A stretch of DNA of 36,847 nt, from the NCBI GenBank assembly GCA_964651405.1, contig CAZYZB010000003.1, forward strand, positions 1 to 36,847, in the 5' to 3' direction. The translations under genes were made by a program, and so were the position numbers. Position 1 is the first letter of the stretch, and every line of letters begins with the position of its first letter. Origin of the DNA: JAWBOD01 sp964651405 (GTDB lineage Archaea; Aenigmatarchaeota; Aenigmatarchaeia; Aenigmatarchaeales; Aenigmatarchaeaceae). The notes below the pieces were generated by a model that ran no database searches, was not told the origin of the DNA, and worked only from the letters and a program-made list of their open reading frames with translations. Positions 15,258 through 24,461 of this stretch are shown here, one piece after another.

Positions 15258-15297
15258 CAATTTCTTTATATTTAAAATTTAATTTACAACTTAGTTC

Positions 15298-16242
15298 ATG
15301 GATTTGTCAGCAAGAATAGGAAATTTGATAATTGATCCAGCTATATCTATATCTTCAGGAGTATTCTCTCAACCCCATATACTAGAAAAAATGGCTGAAT
15401 ACGATGTTGGAGCAGTTTTTATAAAAAGTGTTGGCCTAAAACCCAGAAAAGGAAATATGGAACCGACTGTTGTTCAAGCTACAAACGAAACTCTACTTAA
15501 TGCGATGGGCCTTCCCAATCCGGGTTATAGAAATTTAAGAGAGGAGTTAAAAGAAATTTATCCACTTCGTAATGGAAAAAAATTAATATGTTCTGTCTTT
15601 GGAGATACTGAAGAAGAAATAGTGGAAGTTGCGAAAGGAGTTGAAGATTATTGTGATGGGCTTGAAGCAAATTATTCATGTCCAAATATAAGAGAAGGTG
15701 AAAAAACTGGAGTGACAATAGGTAGAGACCCGAAGAGAGTTGAAAGTTTTACACAAGCACTAACAGACAATGTTAAAAAACCAGTTATAGTTAAATTAAC
15801 ACCTCATGTTTATGATATAGGAGAAGTCGCACAAGCTGCAGAACATGCCGGTGCGGCTGCTATTTCTGCAATAAATACTGTTCCGGGTGGAATGGTAATT
15901 GATATCTACGCAGAAAGACCAGTTCTATCAGCCAAGTATGGTGGCGTCTCTGGTAGAGGAATACTGCCAATAGGAGTTGGTGCTGTTTACAAAATCTACG
16001 AAAGTGTTAAGATTCCTATAATCGGAGGCGGTGGAGCAACTCGTGCAGAAGATGTCATACAGTATGTTGAGGCTGGAGCAGACGTAGTCGGTCTCGGGAC
16101 AGCCTTTTATCAAAATGGAAGAGTTCTTAGCACAGAGCAGATTGGAACTTATCTCAAAGATTTGAGACTAGATATAGAAAAAATTCTTGATAAAAAGAAT
16201 AAATCAAGCTTAAAAGAATTAAAAGGGGTTGCTCATGCGTAA
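15298..16242 (+). CDS. pyrD: Dihydroorotate dehydrogenase, class 1B catalytic subunit
   Basis: The 314-residue protein has the FMN-binding TIM barrel of class 1 DHODH: start LSARIGNLIIDPAISISSGV, the KSVGLKPRKGN loop, and the NAMGLPNPGY segment. The active-site motif NYSCPN carries the Cys base, and IGGGGATRAEDV with GADVVGLGTAF holds the FMN phosphate. It oxidises dihydroorotate to orotate in de novo pyrimidine synthesis, passing electrons via PyrK to NAD+. The pyrK gene overlaps its 3' end, confirming class 1B. The ATG lies about 25 bases after a strong TATA-like run. Confidence 0.95.
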   Translation: MDLSARIGNLIIDPAISISSGVFSQPHILEKMAEYDVGAVFIKSVGLKPRKGNMEPTVVQATNETLLNAMGLPNPGYRNLREELKEIYPLRNGKKLICSVFGDTEEEIVEVAKGVEDYCDGLEANYSCPNIREGEKTGVTIGRDPKRVESFTQALTDNVKKPVIVKLTPHVYDIGEVAQAAEHAGAAAISAINTVPGGMVIDIYAERPVLSAKYGGVSGRGILPIGVGAVYKIYESVKIPIIGGGGATRAEDVIQYVEAGADVVGLGTAFYQNGRVLSTEQIGTYLKDLRLDIEKILDKKNKSSLKELKGVAHA

Positions 16243-17047
16243 ACCATTTAAAATAACAGAAGTCATAGATGAAGGTAGAGACATTAAGACTTTTTTGTTT
16301 GATGAAGGTGTTGAAGCTACTCCTGGTCAATTTGTGATGGCGTGGCTACCACAAATTAAAGTAGAAAAACCACTTTCTCTGTCTTATGCAAGTCCTTTAG
16401 GAATAACTGTTAAAAAACGTGAAATTTCTGAATCATCATTTACGCCAACTTTGTTTGGCCTAAAGGAAGGAGATAAAGTTTGGTTGAGTGAACCGAAAGG
16501 AAACGGCTTTCCAATGAGCAAACTAAATTCTTCTGAAGTTTATTTAGTAGGTGGAGGTACAGGAACTGCGCCCCTTTCATTTCTTGCAGAAAGACTTGAA
16601 AACTCTAATATAACAAGTTTTATTGGAGCAAAGTCATTTGATCAAATATTATTTGAAGAAAGATTTAGAAAACATGGAAAAGCTATTATAATAGCAACAG
16701 AAGACGGCTCAAAAGGAGAGAAAGGTTTAGTTACTGATGCATTAAAGAATTATGAAAATGTCTTAAGTACTTTTTCGAAAAACAGGAAAGCAGTTGTCTG
16801 CGGTCCAGAAAAAATGGAATATTTTTCAGCTCAGATTTTAGGAGAGCACTTGAATCATGATGATATTTTCATATCAATAGAGAGATACATGAAATGTGCC
16901 ATCGGTTTGTGTGGCGTATGTGCTTTCGGTCCTTATAGGGATTGTGCTGATGGCCCGATATTCACTTATACTCAAGCAAAAGCCGTACCTGACTTTGGCA
17001 AATTCAGAAAAGATAGAGCAGGCGTACGAGACCCTACATTTTCTTAG
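16235..17047 (+). CDS. pyrK: Dihydroorotate dehydrogenase electron transfer subunit
   Basis: The ATG at 16235 lies five bases after a GGGG Shine-Dalgarno-like run (16225-16228) and overlaps the pyrD stop by eight bases; a TTG at 16229 is less likely. The protein has about 270 residues. An FAD-binding barrel (PGQFVMAWLP, then EKPLSLSYAS) precedes an NAD domain (LVGGGTGTAPLSFL, AVVCGPEKM). The C-terminus holds four Cys (CAIGLCGVC, then DC) for a [2Fe-2S] cluster. It shuttles electrons from PyrD to NAD+. The last 14 bases overlap the 3' end of the convergent TrmB-like gene. Confidence 0.93.
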   Translation: MRKPFKITEVIDEGRDIKTFLFDEGVEATPGQFVMAWLPQIKVEKPLSLSYASPLGITVKKREISESSFTPTLFGLKEGDKVWLSEPKGNGFPMSKLNSSEVYLVGGGTGTAPLSFLAERLENSNITSFIGAKSFDQILFEERFRKHGKAIIIATEDGSKGEKGLVTDALKNYENVLSTFSKNRKAVVCGPEKMEYFSAQILGEHLNHDDIFISIERYMKCAIGLCGVCAFGPYRDCADGPIFTYTQAKAVPDFGKFRKDRAGVRDPTFS

Positions 17048-17759
17048 ATATATCCCAAATAGCATAAAAATATTTTCTAAAATCCTCACTTAGATTTTTA
17101 TCTTCAATTAATATAGTTAGATTTGATTGCTTTTCTACATCATCCATCAAGAACGCAACCTTATCTCCATAAATGTTTATTGCTATAGGTGTTTTACTCA
17201 GTAATTTTGGAAGTATTCTTACTTTAATGTATTTTAGCTTTGCAAAGTACTTTGCAGCTTCTAACTCATCTGATGGATAAAGCATTTTAAGATGGATGTG
17301 TTTAGCGATTCTTTTCTTATGATATAACTTTACATACCTAGAAATTCTTTTTGATGGTTGATGGGCGCCCAAAACTAACTGCTCATCATTATCTTTTAAT
17401 TTGTCTTCAAAAATTACTTTTCTTCCTTCAACTCCAGTATAAACTCTGACATTTTGTATTTCTTTCTGCCTTTTTGTCAGTTGAGGTATTATGGATTTTA
17501 CTTTTTCCTTTTTTTCTTCAAAAATATCTATTATTCTTTTTGGATCAACTGCCTCAAAGTATTTTCTGTTGTTTTTAATGGTCCAAGAAGCAAATCCTTT
17601 TTCCTTTAGTTTCTCAATTGAATCATAGACATTTCTTCTGTGAATTTTTGTTTTTAGGCTTATTTCGCCTACTAAAGAAGGTCCATGTTCTAGCAGCATC
17701 TGATATATTTTTGCTTCGTTCTTAGAAAGACCTATTTCCCGTAAGAAATCTTGAATCAT
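17034..17759 (-). CDS. TrmB-like transcriptional regulator in pyrimidine cluster
   Basis: The 241-residue protein opens with a TrmB winged helix: LREIGLSKNEAKIYQMLLEHGP, recognition helix around KTKIHRRNVYDSIEKLKEKG, and wing NRKYFEAVDPKRII. A coiled segment (EEKKEKVKSIIPQLTKRQKE) follows. The C-terminal effector domain resembles that of the protein at 6490, with paired segments YTGVEGRKVIFEDKL and INIYGDKVAFLMDD. It is divergent from pyrF over a palindrome and convergent with pyrK, so control of pyrimidine genes is a good inference. The ligand could be a pyrimidine nucleotide or intermediate; nothing in the sequence proves it. Confidence 0.82.
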   Translation of the reverse strand: MIQDFLREIGLSKNEAKIYQMLLEHGPSLVGEISLKTKIHRRNVYDSIEKLKEKGFASWTIKNNRKYFEAVDPKRIIDIFEEKKEKVKSIIPQLTKRQKEIQNVRVYTGVEGRKVIFEDKLKDNDEQLVLGAHQPSKRISRYVKLYHKKRIAKHIHLKMLYPSDELEAAKYFAKLKYIKVRILPKLLSKTPIAINIYGDKVAFLMDDVEKQSNLTILIEDKNLSEDFRKYFYAIWDISKKM

Positions 17760-17791
17760 ATTAATGATTAACTAGATAAAAATTTAAATGG

Positions 17792-17806
17792 TGGTGTTTA
17801 TCACCA
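17792..17806. promoter_or_regulatory. Candidate operator between trmB-like gene and pyrF
   Basis: TGGTG-TTTAT-CACCA is a perfect inverted repeat in the divergent promoter region. A second one, CGTAA-TGTG-TTACG, lies at 17820-17833 close to the probable pyrF transcription start. Either could be the binding site of the adjacent TrmB-like protein. Confidence 0.5.
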
Positions 17807-17843
17807 AATAAATTTAATTCGTAATGTGTTACGTATAGAAATC

Positions 17844-18818
17844 ATGAACTTTGCAGACAGACTTCTAAGAGCTATAGATAAAAAAGAAAACCTTAGCATA
17901 GTTGGTTTAGATCCTGATGTGGAATTTATCCCTCAGCATATTCAAGATAAATCTCTAGATGAAAAAGGTAATAACTTTGAAGCTGTTGGTGTTGCTTTTT
18001 TGGAATTTAATAAAAGAATTATTGATTCTGTTGCTGATATAGTTCCTGCAATCAAACCTCAGATAGCATTTTATGAGATATACAAAGCGCCAGGCATTAT
18101 TGCTTTTGATGAGACAATAAAGTATGCTAAACAAAAAGGTCTTTTAGTTATAGAAGATGGAAAGAGAAATGATGTAGGTAATACTGCTAGAAAGTATTCT
18201 GAGGGACATTTGGGTAGAGTTAAACTATTAAGAAGGAAGAATGAAAAAGAAATAGAAATTCCTTCATTTGACTTAGATGCTCTTACTGTTAATGGTTATC
18301 TTGGTTCTGATTGTATATTAGAATTTGTTAAAGATTGTAAAAATTATGGAAAAGGTATATTTGTTTTGGATAAAACGTCTAACCCTTCTGCAGGAGAACT
18401 TCAAGATGAAACTCTATCATCCGGAATAAAACTTTCAGAAGGAATGGCATATTTAATTAATGAGTGGGGCAAAGGAACAGAAGGTGAAGAAAGTTACAAG
18501 TCAGTAGGAGCTGTTGTAGGAGCAACTTATGCTATTGATGCTCAAACATTAAGAAAAATAATGACTTCTAATGTATTTCTAGTGCCAGGTCATGGTGCTC
18601 AAGGAGGTAAATCAGAAGACATTCCTAATTTTGTTAATAAGGATGGGAGGGGAGCTATTGTAAATTCATCACGAGGGATAATAGCTGCTTATCAAAAACC
18701 GTCACATTTTGAGAAATATGGAGAAGAGGGATTTTACAAGGCTTCTCGTGAAGAAGCTGTAAAAATGAAAGAAGAAATAAATCAAGCTTTAAGAAATTCT
18801 GGAAAGTCAAGATGGTAA
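17844..18818 (+). CDS. pyrF: Orotidine 5'-phosphate decarboxylase (type 2-like)
   Basis: The ATG at 17844 (MNFADRLLRAI) is the likely start; a GTG at 17826 would overlap a palindrome. The protein has about 324 residues, longer than the short archaeal PyrF and like the type 2 family. Visible motifs are SIVGLDPDVEFIP, KPQIAFYEIY, the catalytic IEDGKRNDVGNTA (D-x-K-x-x-D), ALTVNGYLGSD, and the phosphate-binding end LVPGHGAQGG with IVNSSRGI. It decarboxylates OMP to UMP. This cluster therefore holds two OMPDC-superfamily domains, this canonical one and the one fused to OPRT. Confidence 0.92.
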   Translation: MNFADRLLRAIDKKENLSIVGLDPDVEFIPQHIQDKSLDEKGNNFEAVGVAFLEFNKRIIDSVADIVPAIKPQIAFYEIYKAPGIIAFDETIKYAKQKGLLVIEDGKRNDVGNTARKYSEGHLGRVKLLRRKNEKEIEIPSFDLDALTVNGYLGSDCILEFVKDCKNYGKGIFVLDKTSNPSAGELQDETLSSGIKLSEGMAYLINEWGKGTEGEESYKSVGAVVGATYAIDAQTLRKIMTSNVFLVPGHGAQGGKSEDIPNFVNKDGRGAIVNSSRGIIAAYQKPSHFEKYGEEGFYKASREEAVKMKEEINQALRNSGKSRW

Positions 18819-18821
18819 TTT

Positions 18822-20096
18822 TTACCTATATCTTTTGCGTTTGAACTTTCTATGAGAGAATCCTCTATTAAATCCACCGCTTCTTCCAAAGCCTCTTCTG
18901 CCTCTGAAGCCACTGCCAAATCTTTCTCGTCTGTTCCATTTTGGAATTATTACACTTCTAGCTGAAATCTCATCTGAACTAATTGCAAGAACTTCACCGT
19001 TAGAAAACTTTTGCTTTTCTATTTTCACTTTCACAAAATTTTCAATTCTTAACAAGTCAGGTATCTCTTCTGGAGTTACAAAGGTTATTGATTTTCCTGA
19101 AGCTCCAGCTCTTGCAGTTCTACCTATCCTATGAAGGTAAGTTTCGATGTCATTAGGCATGTCATAGTTTATGACATGAGAAATATCTTTTACATCTATT
19201 CCTCTTGCAGCAACATCAGTGGCAATCAAATATATTATTCTCCTGTTTTTGAAATCTGCCAATACCCTTTCCCTCTGGTTTTGGTTTAAGTCGCCGTGAA
19301 TGACTCCTATATTGTAGAATCTGCTTAATTCTCTATGAAGCCTGTCGGACTTTATTTTCATCGAACAGAATATCAATGCTAGTTGAGGTTTTTCATGATT
19401 CAATATATAATCTAAGCATTGTAGTTTTTCATTTTCCTTTACTATGTATGCTAGTTGCTTTACTGTTTTTACAGAAGGCTTTTCCTTGTTTAGTTCGATA
19501 AGAATAGGATCTTTCATGTAATTGCTGATTATTCTTCTTATATCGTCTGAGAATGTTGCAGAAAATAAAAGGGTCTGTCTCTCTCTTGGTATGTATCGTA
19601 AAATAAATTTTATGTCGTCGATGAAACCCATATCAAGCATTCTGTCAGCTTCGTCCAAAACCAAAGTGTTTACATGCCTCAGATCAATATTATTTCTTCT
19701 AATATGGTCCATTAGTCTGCCGGGAGTTGCAACCACTACGTTTACTTGACCGAACGCCCTAGCTTGCATTTCTATTGACTTGCCACCATAGACTGCAATA
19801 GCTCTCGTTTTCATATACTTTGATATCTTTTGTATTTCCTTGCAAACTTGCTCAGCCAATTCTCTGGTTGGCGTAAGAACCAAAGCTTGTATGTTCTTTG
19901 GATAAGTTACTTTTTCTACTATTGGAATTGCAAAAGCCAGAGTCTTGCCAGAGCCTGATTCTGCTTTTCCTATTACATCCTTTCCTTCCATTATTGGTGG
20001 GATCGTTGTTTCTTGTATTGGAAAAGCCTCTTGCAGTTTCATTTCTTCTAAGGCTTTAGATATGCCATCACTTATCTTCATTTCACTAAATTTCAT
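18822..20096 (-). CDS. DEAD-box ATP-dependent RNA helicase
   Basis: The ATG at 20096 follows GGTGAT with about five bases spacing, preferred over the GTG at 20105; the protein has 424 residues. Motifs in order: Q-motif region (AFPIQETTIPPI), motif I AESGSGKT, PTRELAEQV, TPGRLMDHI, motif II VLDEADRMLD, motif III LLFSATF, ATDVAARGIDV, and motif VI HRIGRTARAG. The tail is rich in Arg, Gly and Phe (GFRGRRGFGRSGG) and basic, typical of cold-shock or ribosome-assembly helicases that bind RNA without specificity. The gene lies downstream of PEP synthase on the same strand with a 76-bp gap. Confidence 0.95.
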   Translation of the reverse strand: MKFSEMKISDGISKALEEMKLQEAFPIQETTIPPIMEGKDVIGKAESGSGKTLAFAIPIVEKVTYPKNIQALVLTPTRELAEQVCKEIQKISKYMKTRAIAVYGGKSIEMQARAFGQVNVVVATPGRLMDHIRRNNIDLRHVNTLVLDEADRMLDMGFIDDIKFILRYIPRERQTLLFSATFSDDIRRIISNYMKDPILIELNKEKPSVKTVKQLAYIVKENEKLQCLDYILNHEKPQLALIFCSMKIKSDRLHRELSRFYNIGVIHGDLNQNQRERVLADFKNRRIIYLIATDVAARGIDVKDISHVINYDMPNDIETYLHRIGRTARAGASGKSITFVTPEEIPDLLRIENFVKVKIEKQKFSNGEVLAISSDEISARSVIIPKWNRRERFGSGFRGRRGFGRSGGFNRGFSHRKFKRKRYR

Positions 20097-20172
20097 TAAA
20101 ATCACCAGAACAAGATTAACATCCAGTTCTAAGTACTAAATAAATAGAGTTTTTGATGTTTAAAAATTTAAC

Positions 20173-22181
20173 TTAACTGTTTTCTACTTCAGAAGCTTGC
20201 TCTCTAACCTTCTCTATAGCGTCTAGGTTGACAGATAATGAGTCTATACCAGCTTTTACTAGAAACTTAACAGCATCCTCTCTATTGCTTGGTAGTTCTC
20301 CGCAAATAGAAGATTCAACTTTGTATTTCTTGCAAACATCAATTACATGCTTAAACAAGAATTGCATTGATGGATGCATTTCATCAAAAATGCTTATCAG
20401 TCTTTCATTATTCCTGTCAATTCCCAAGGTTGTTTGTGTCAAGTCATTCGAACCAAATGAAGCAAAGGCAATTCCTTCTTTACAGAATTCCTCTATTGTT
20501 AATGCGCATGCAGGAACCTCTACCATTATGCCAAAGTTGTTTGGTGCACCCATTTCTTTAGCAATTTCCTTTGCTTTTCTTAATTCAGAAACATTAATTA
20601 TAAAGGGTAATTCCCAGATTACATTATCTAGACCACCTTCGCGCAATTTCTTCAGAGCTCTTAATTCTGCTTTTAAGATTTCAGGTTCATCCAAGCTTCT
20701 TCTTATGCCATGCCACCCGAGCATAGGATTATCTTCTCTCGGCTCATTTTCTCCACCTTTCATATTTCTAAATTCATCTGTTCTAGCGTCCAAGGATCTA
20801 ACCCATACATGCTTTGGATAAAATGTCTTTGCAACTTTCCCAACGCCTTCATAAATAATCTGCGTTAGCTCTTCTCCTCTGCCTTGTCTTATGTATTCAA
20901 TGGGATGCATCCCAGTTCTTGTTAGCATGTGTTCTAATCTTAACAGACCAACGCCGTCTGCATGAGGTGCTGCTTTTTCTGCAGACTCTGGAAAAGCCAG
21001 ATTAACCTTAATTTGAACTTTTGTTTTCATTTGAGATTCTTCTTTCTTTTCTTCTTTTATTTGAATTTCACCAAGATAAACTTTGCCGTGAGTTGCATCA
21101 ACTGTAATCTTCATGTTGTCTTTTAAGACTTGGGTTGCTGTTTTTGTTGCAATTATGCATGGAACTCCTAATTCACGGCTCACGATAGCAGCGTGGCAAG
21201 TAATTCCACCTTCGTCTGTAACAATAGCAGCAGACTTTTCCATAGCAGGAACATAATCAGGAGACGTCATTCTTGTCACAAGAATGTCACCTTTCTGGAC
21301 TTTTCCTATTTCACTCAGGTCTTTAATAATTTTTACAGTACCGCTGGCAACTCCTGGCGATGCTCCATAACCTTCTACAATAGGAGTTCCTTTCACTGCT
21401 TCTGTCTTTATCTCTTCTAGTGTTGTAACAGCTCTTGATTGAATAATGTAGATTCTTCCTCTCTCAGTTGCCCATTCGATATCTTCAGGAAAATTATAAT
21501 ATTGCTCTATCTTTTTACAGTAAGCTGCTAGTGCAACAATCTCATAGTCACTCAAGACTTGAGCATTTGTTTTATCTTTTAGAACATTTCTTTCTACTGT
21601 TATTCCGTACATAGGGTCTCTTACCATTTCTGTTTTCTTATTCCCAATTATTTTTTCTAAAATATCACCTGTAGTTTTATCAATTATGTATCTGTCTGGC
21701 TCGACTTTTCCTTGAACCAAAGACTCTCCCAAACCCCAGCAAGCTTCAATCATGATATGGTTAGAACCTTGAACAGGATTCGTTGGGTCAATAGTAAAAG
21801 CTACTCCACTGCCTTCAGAATTAACCATTCTCTGGATAACTACTCCAAGAGCCGTGTCTTGCGGCTGCTTGTTTTTATTTCTATAGTATATTACTCTTGC
21901 AGTGTAAAGCGAAGCCCAACATTTTAGGACTGCTCTTATCAAGTTTTCCTCGCCTTTTACATTGAGGAAAGTCTCATATTGACCAGCAGACGACGCCTTC
22001 TCTATATCCTCCATTATTCCAGAGCTTCTTACTGCGACAAACGGCATGTCCATAGGCTTTACAAAATCTAAGTTTAAGGCAGGTGCACCGTAAAGTTTCT
22101 TATAATTATCTATTATTTCATTTCTTATTTTATCAGGCATTTTAGCTCCTTCGATTATCTTCTTTATTTCTTCTGAAGCGC
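20173..22181 (-). CDS. ppsA: Phosphoenolpyruvate synthase, N-terminus lost in assembly gap
   Basis: The reading frame stays open past the ATG at 22140 into the run of Ns, so the true start is in the gap; family members have about 750-800 residues and 668 are visible. The PPDK N-terminal ATP-grasp part includes PFVAVRSSGIMED and GSGVAFTIDPTNP. The swivelling phosphohistidine domain has the motif GGITCHAAIVSRELGVP. The C-terminal PEP/pyruvate barrel has LRLEHMLTRTG, SFGSNDLTQ and the active-site Cys in ICGELPSN. It makes PEP from pyruvate and ATP (gluconeogenesis) or works in reverse. A Lys/Glu-rich linker (EIQIKEEKKEESQMKTK) joins the domains. Confidence 0.93.
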
Positions 22182-22281
22182 NNNNNNNNNNNNNNNNNNN
22201 NNNNNNNNNNNNNNNNNNNNNNNNNNNNNNNNNNNNNNNNNNNNNNNNNNNNNNNNNNNNNNNNNNNNNNNNNNNNNNNNN
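22182..22281. other. Assembly gap (100 N)
   Basis: Exactly 100 unknown bases, the conventional size for a scaffold gap of unknown length. It hides the N-terminal part of PEP synthase (about 100 residues expected) and probably its promoter, so the real gap should be longer than about 300 bp or the join is not contiguous. Confidence 0.98.
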
Positions 22282-22327
22282 ATATATTATAAGTTGGGTT
22301 TAAATAAATTACTTTGCCTTAAATAAG

Positions 22328-22338
22328 CTTAAATAAAT
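22328..22338 (+). promoter_or_regulatory. TATA-like box for GGGP synthase
   Basis: The run cttaaataaat is centred about 25 bases before the ATG at 22358, without a Shine-Dalgarno sequence in between, suggesting a leaderless transcript. Confidence 0.5.
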
Positions 22339-22357
22339 AGCGTTAAGATTAATTTAT

Positions 22358-23281
22358 ATGAAAATTGGCAGAGTGGAAAGGTATATTCACAATAAGCTTG
22401 AAGATGACGGCGCGCTATTGCTGACATTAATTGACCCAGATAAACAGCCTTTTGAAAAAGGAGCTAATGTGGCAAAAGCTGCTTATGAGGCTGGAGCAGA
22501 TATAATTCTTGTCGGAGGCTCAATTGGAGCACAGGGAATGATACTTGACAGGACAACTAAGCTTATTAGGGAAAACGTGGACATACCAATAGTTCTATTT
22601 CCTGGCAGCGTAGGTACTGCTACTCATTATGCTGATGCTATTTATTTCATGTATTTGCTAAACTCGAGGGATGTTTACTGGCTTTCGACTGCTCAAATAC
22701 AAGGAGCACCTATTGTTAAAAGACTTGGATTAGAACCAATACCTACTGCTTACATAGTTCTTGAACCTGGAAGAGCAGTTGGATGGATATCTAATGCAAA
22801 TCTTATTCCTAGAAACAGGCCTGATTTAGCAGCAGCAACTGCTTTAGCAGGAGAATATATAGGAGCAAGACTTATTGTAACAGACTGTGGTTCTGGTGCT
22901 GAGTCACCTGCATCAACTAGTATGATTTCTGCTATTAAGGCCCAGCTAACGGTTCCTTATTTTTATGCAGGAGGATGCAGAACCCCTAAACAAGCAAGAG
23001 ATATAATAAAAGCAGGAGCTGATGGAATTCAGATTGGCACTGCATTTGAGATAGAGGACGGATATGACACGGTAAAGCAAAAGATATCTCAAATGGTTAA
23101 AGCAATAAAAGAAGAAGGGAAAAATAAATTAAAAGAATCTTCTAGAATAGAAAAAGTAAAGTCATTGATACCGACAGCTCCAACTTTAAAATTTGGTTTC
23201 TTTAAAAAAAGATGGGAGTTCTTATCAAGAAGAATTAAAAAGAAGAAGCATCATAACGAGGAAAATCAAGAAGCTAAATAG
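22358..23281 (+). CDS. Geranylgeranylglyceryl phosphate synthase
   Basis: The 307-residue protein has the modified TIM barrel of GGGP/heptaprenylglyceryl phosphate synthases: LLTLIDPDKQPFEKG, ILVGGSIGAQG, VLFPGSVG, YIVLEPGRAVGWIS, DCGSGAESP, and the phosphate site YAGGCRTPKQARDI with GADGIQIGTAF. It joins glycerol-1-phosphate and geranylgeranyl diphosphate, the first step of archaeal ether lipid synthesis, and identifies the host as an archaeon. The last 55 residues are an unusual basic tail (SRRIKKKKHHNEE), perhaps for membrane or RNA contact. The 3' end overlaps the convergent DUF460 gene by eight bases. Confidence 0.93.
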   Translation: MKIGRVERYIHNKLEDDGALLLTLIDPDKQPFEKGANVAKAAYEAGADIILVGGSIGAQGMILDRTTKLIRENVDIPIVLFPGSVGTATHYADAIYFMYLLNSRDVYWLSTAQIQGAPIVKRLGLEPIPTAYIVLEPGRAVGWISNANLIPRNRPDLAAATALAGEYIGARLIVTDCGSGAESPASTSMISAIKAQLTVPYFYAGGCRTPKQARDIIKAGADGIQIGTAFEIEDGYDTVKQKISQMVKAIKEEGKNKLKESSRIEKVKSLIPTAPTLKFGFFKKRWEFLSRRIKKKKHHNEENQEAK

Positions 23282-24461
23282 TTCTTTTCCTATATTCTTC
23301 CAACCAGCCTAAGAAATTCTTTCTCTCGACATTGTTGATTTCATTTTCTATATTTTCAGGAGAAACAGCAGCATAATATTTTCTTTCTTCAGGAACAATG
23401 CTATCAATTACTATTATACTTCTTTTCACTAACATTTCCTTAATTTCTTTGTCTAACTCACCGATAACAACCTTAGGTTTTAGAGACGTTAGAACTAAAG
23501 AAGCTTTCCTTGAGAAAGTAAAGCTCTTAATCCAAACTATCTTATTTTCAATTTTAAATCTCCTGTTCACATTTAAGATAACTTCCTTTGAAAAATTAGG
23601 AATTATTATAACTGGTATCAGATTCTCATTTTCTATGTCTTTGATCTCCTCCTGTATTTTTATTTGTTCTTCAAAAACATTCTTAAAGTTCCTTTGTTTA
23701 GCAAGCTCGAATTGAAGCTGCTTAATAAGAATATCTCTTGTCTTTATTTCCTTCTCCTTTATGACGTTTTTTCTAGTCTCTTCATTTTTCTTCATTTCCT
23801 CTTCAACATATTGTTGCTTTTGTCTCTCCAAATCTCTTAACTTGTCTTCAAGTTTTTCAGAATAAGACTTCATTATTTCATGTCTTCTTTCTTCTTCTTT
23901 TAATTTTCTTTCCAAGTCTTTTGCTTTTTCTCTCCAATTCAAGTAAACCTCCTTCACAATCTGTGGTGCTTTCTCAACATGCTCTTCCTTGGGCTTTATT
24001 TTCTCAATTGCTTCGGCAATGTTCTTTGCTTCTTTGTTTATTATCAATTCCTTGACTCTGTCCTTATATTGGCTTAGGCCCAAAGAATCAAGGTTTCTAT
24101 CAATATTGTTGAACTGAGGCGCAAAATTCTTGTATGCATAAGTAGCAGCTGCTAAGGCATCTTTTTCATGTACGTCTTTTATAGGAATTCTAATAATCCC
24201 GTCTTTTTCTTCTACTGTTAAGTCATGGTCAGGATTAAATGTTCTGCAGCTAAAAGAAGCTGCTATCTTGCTAATAGGTTGTGGTATTCTTTTCTTGTCT
24301 GTAGCAATTATCAAAGGTTTGCCGAAAACGCTTATTTCTTTGATAACGTTTTCGATTGAAACATTCCTTTTGCTTCCTATATGAAGTAGGTTTCTGTTCA
24401 AGTCATATATAGCTAGACCTGTCGTGATTCCTATATCAACACCAACTATAATCGGCTTCAT
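23274..24461 (-). CDS. DUF460 protein (RNase H-fold plus coiled coil)
   Basis: The 395-residue protein starts with an RNase H/RuvC-like domain: IVGVDIGITTGLAIYDLN (first acidic strand), PLIIATDKKRIPQPISKIAASF, and HEKDALAAATYAYKNF with the closing acidic residues. This is the DUF460 pattern conserved in archaea. A coiled coil fills about 170-270 (Glu/Lys/Arg-rich) and a C-terminal domain of mixed strands follows. The acidic residues would permit a metal-dependent nuclease, but the family's function is not established. Its start overlaps the stop of the XPF-type nuclease gene (ATGA), so the two are co-translated, which suggests a role in DNA repair or recombination. Confidence 0.85.
   Translation of the reverse strand: MKPIIVGVDIGITTGLAIYDLNRNLLHIGSKRNVSIENVIKEISVFGKPLIIATDKKRIPQPISKIAASFSCRTFNPDHDLTVEEKDGIIRIPIKDVHEKDALAAATYAYKNFAPQFNNIDRNLDSLGLSQYKDRVKELIINKEAKNIAEAIEKIKPKEEHVEKAPQIVKEVYLNWREKAKDLERKLKEEERRHEIMKSYSEKLEDKLRDLERQKQQYVEEEMKKNEETRKNVIKEKEIKTRDILIKQLQFELAKQRNFKNVFEEQIKIQEEIKDIENENLIPVIIIPNFSKEVILNVNRRFKIENKIVWIKSFTFSRKASLVLTSLKPKVVIGELDKEIKEMLVKRSIIVIDSIVPEERKYYAAVSPENIENEINNVERKNFLGWLEEYRKRTI

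Noticed and set aside
20228..20821. Plus-strand 197-codon frame
   Set aside because: It is antisense to the conserved PEP/pyruvate-binding barrel of PEP synthase and has no recognisable domain.
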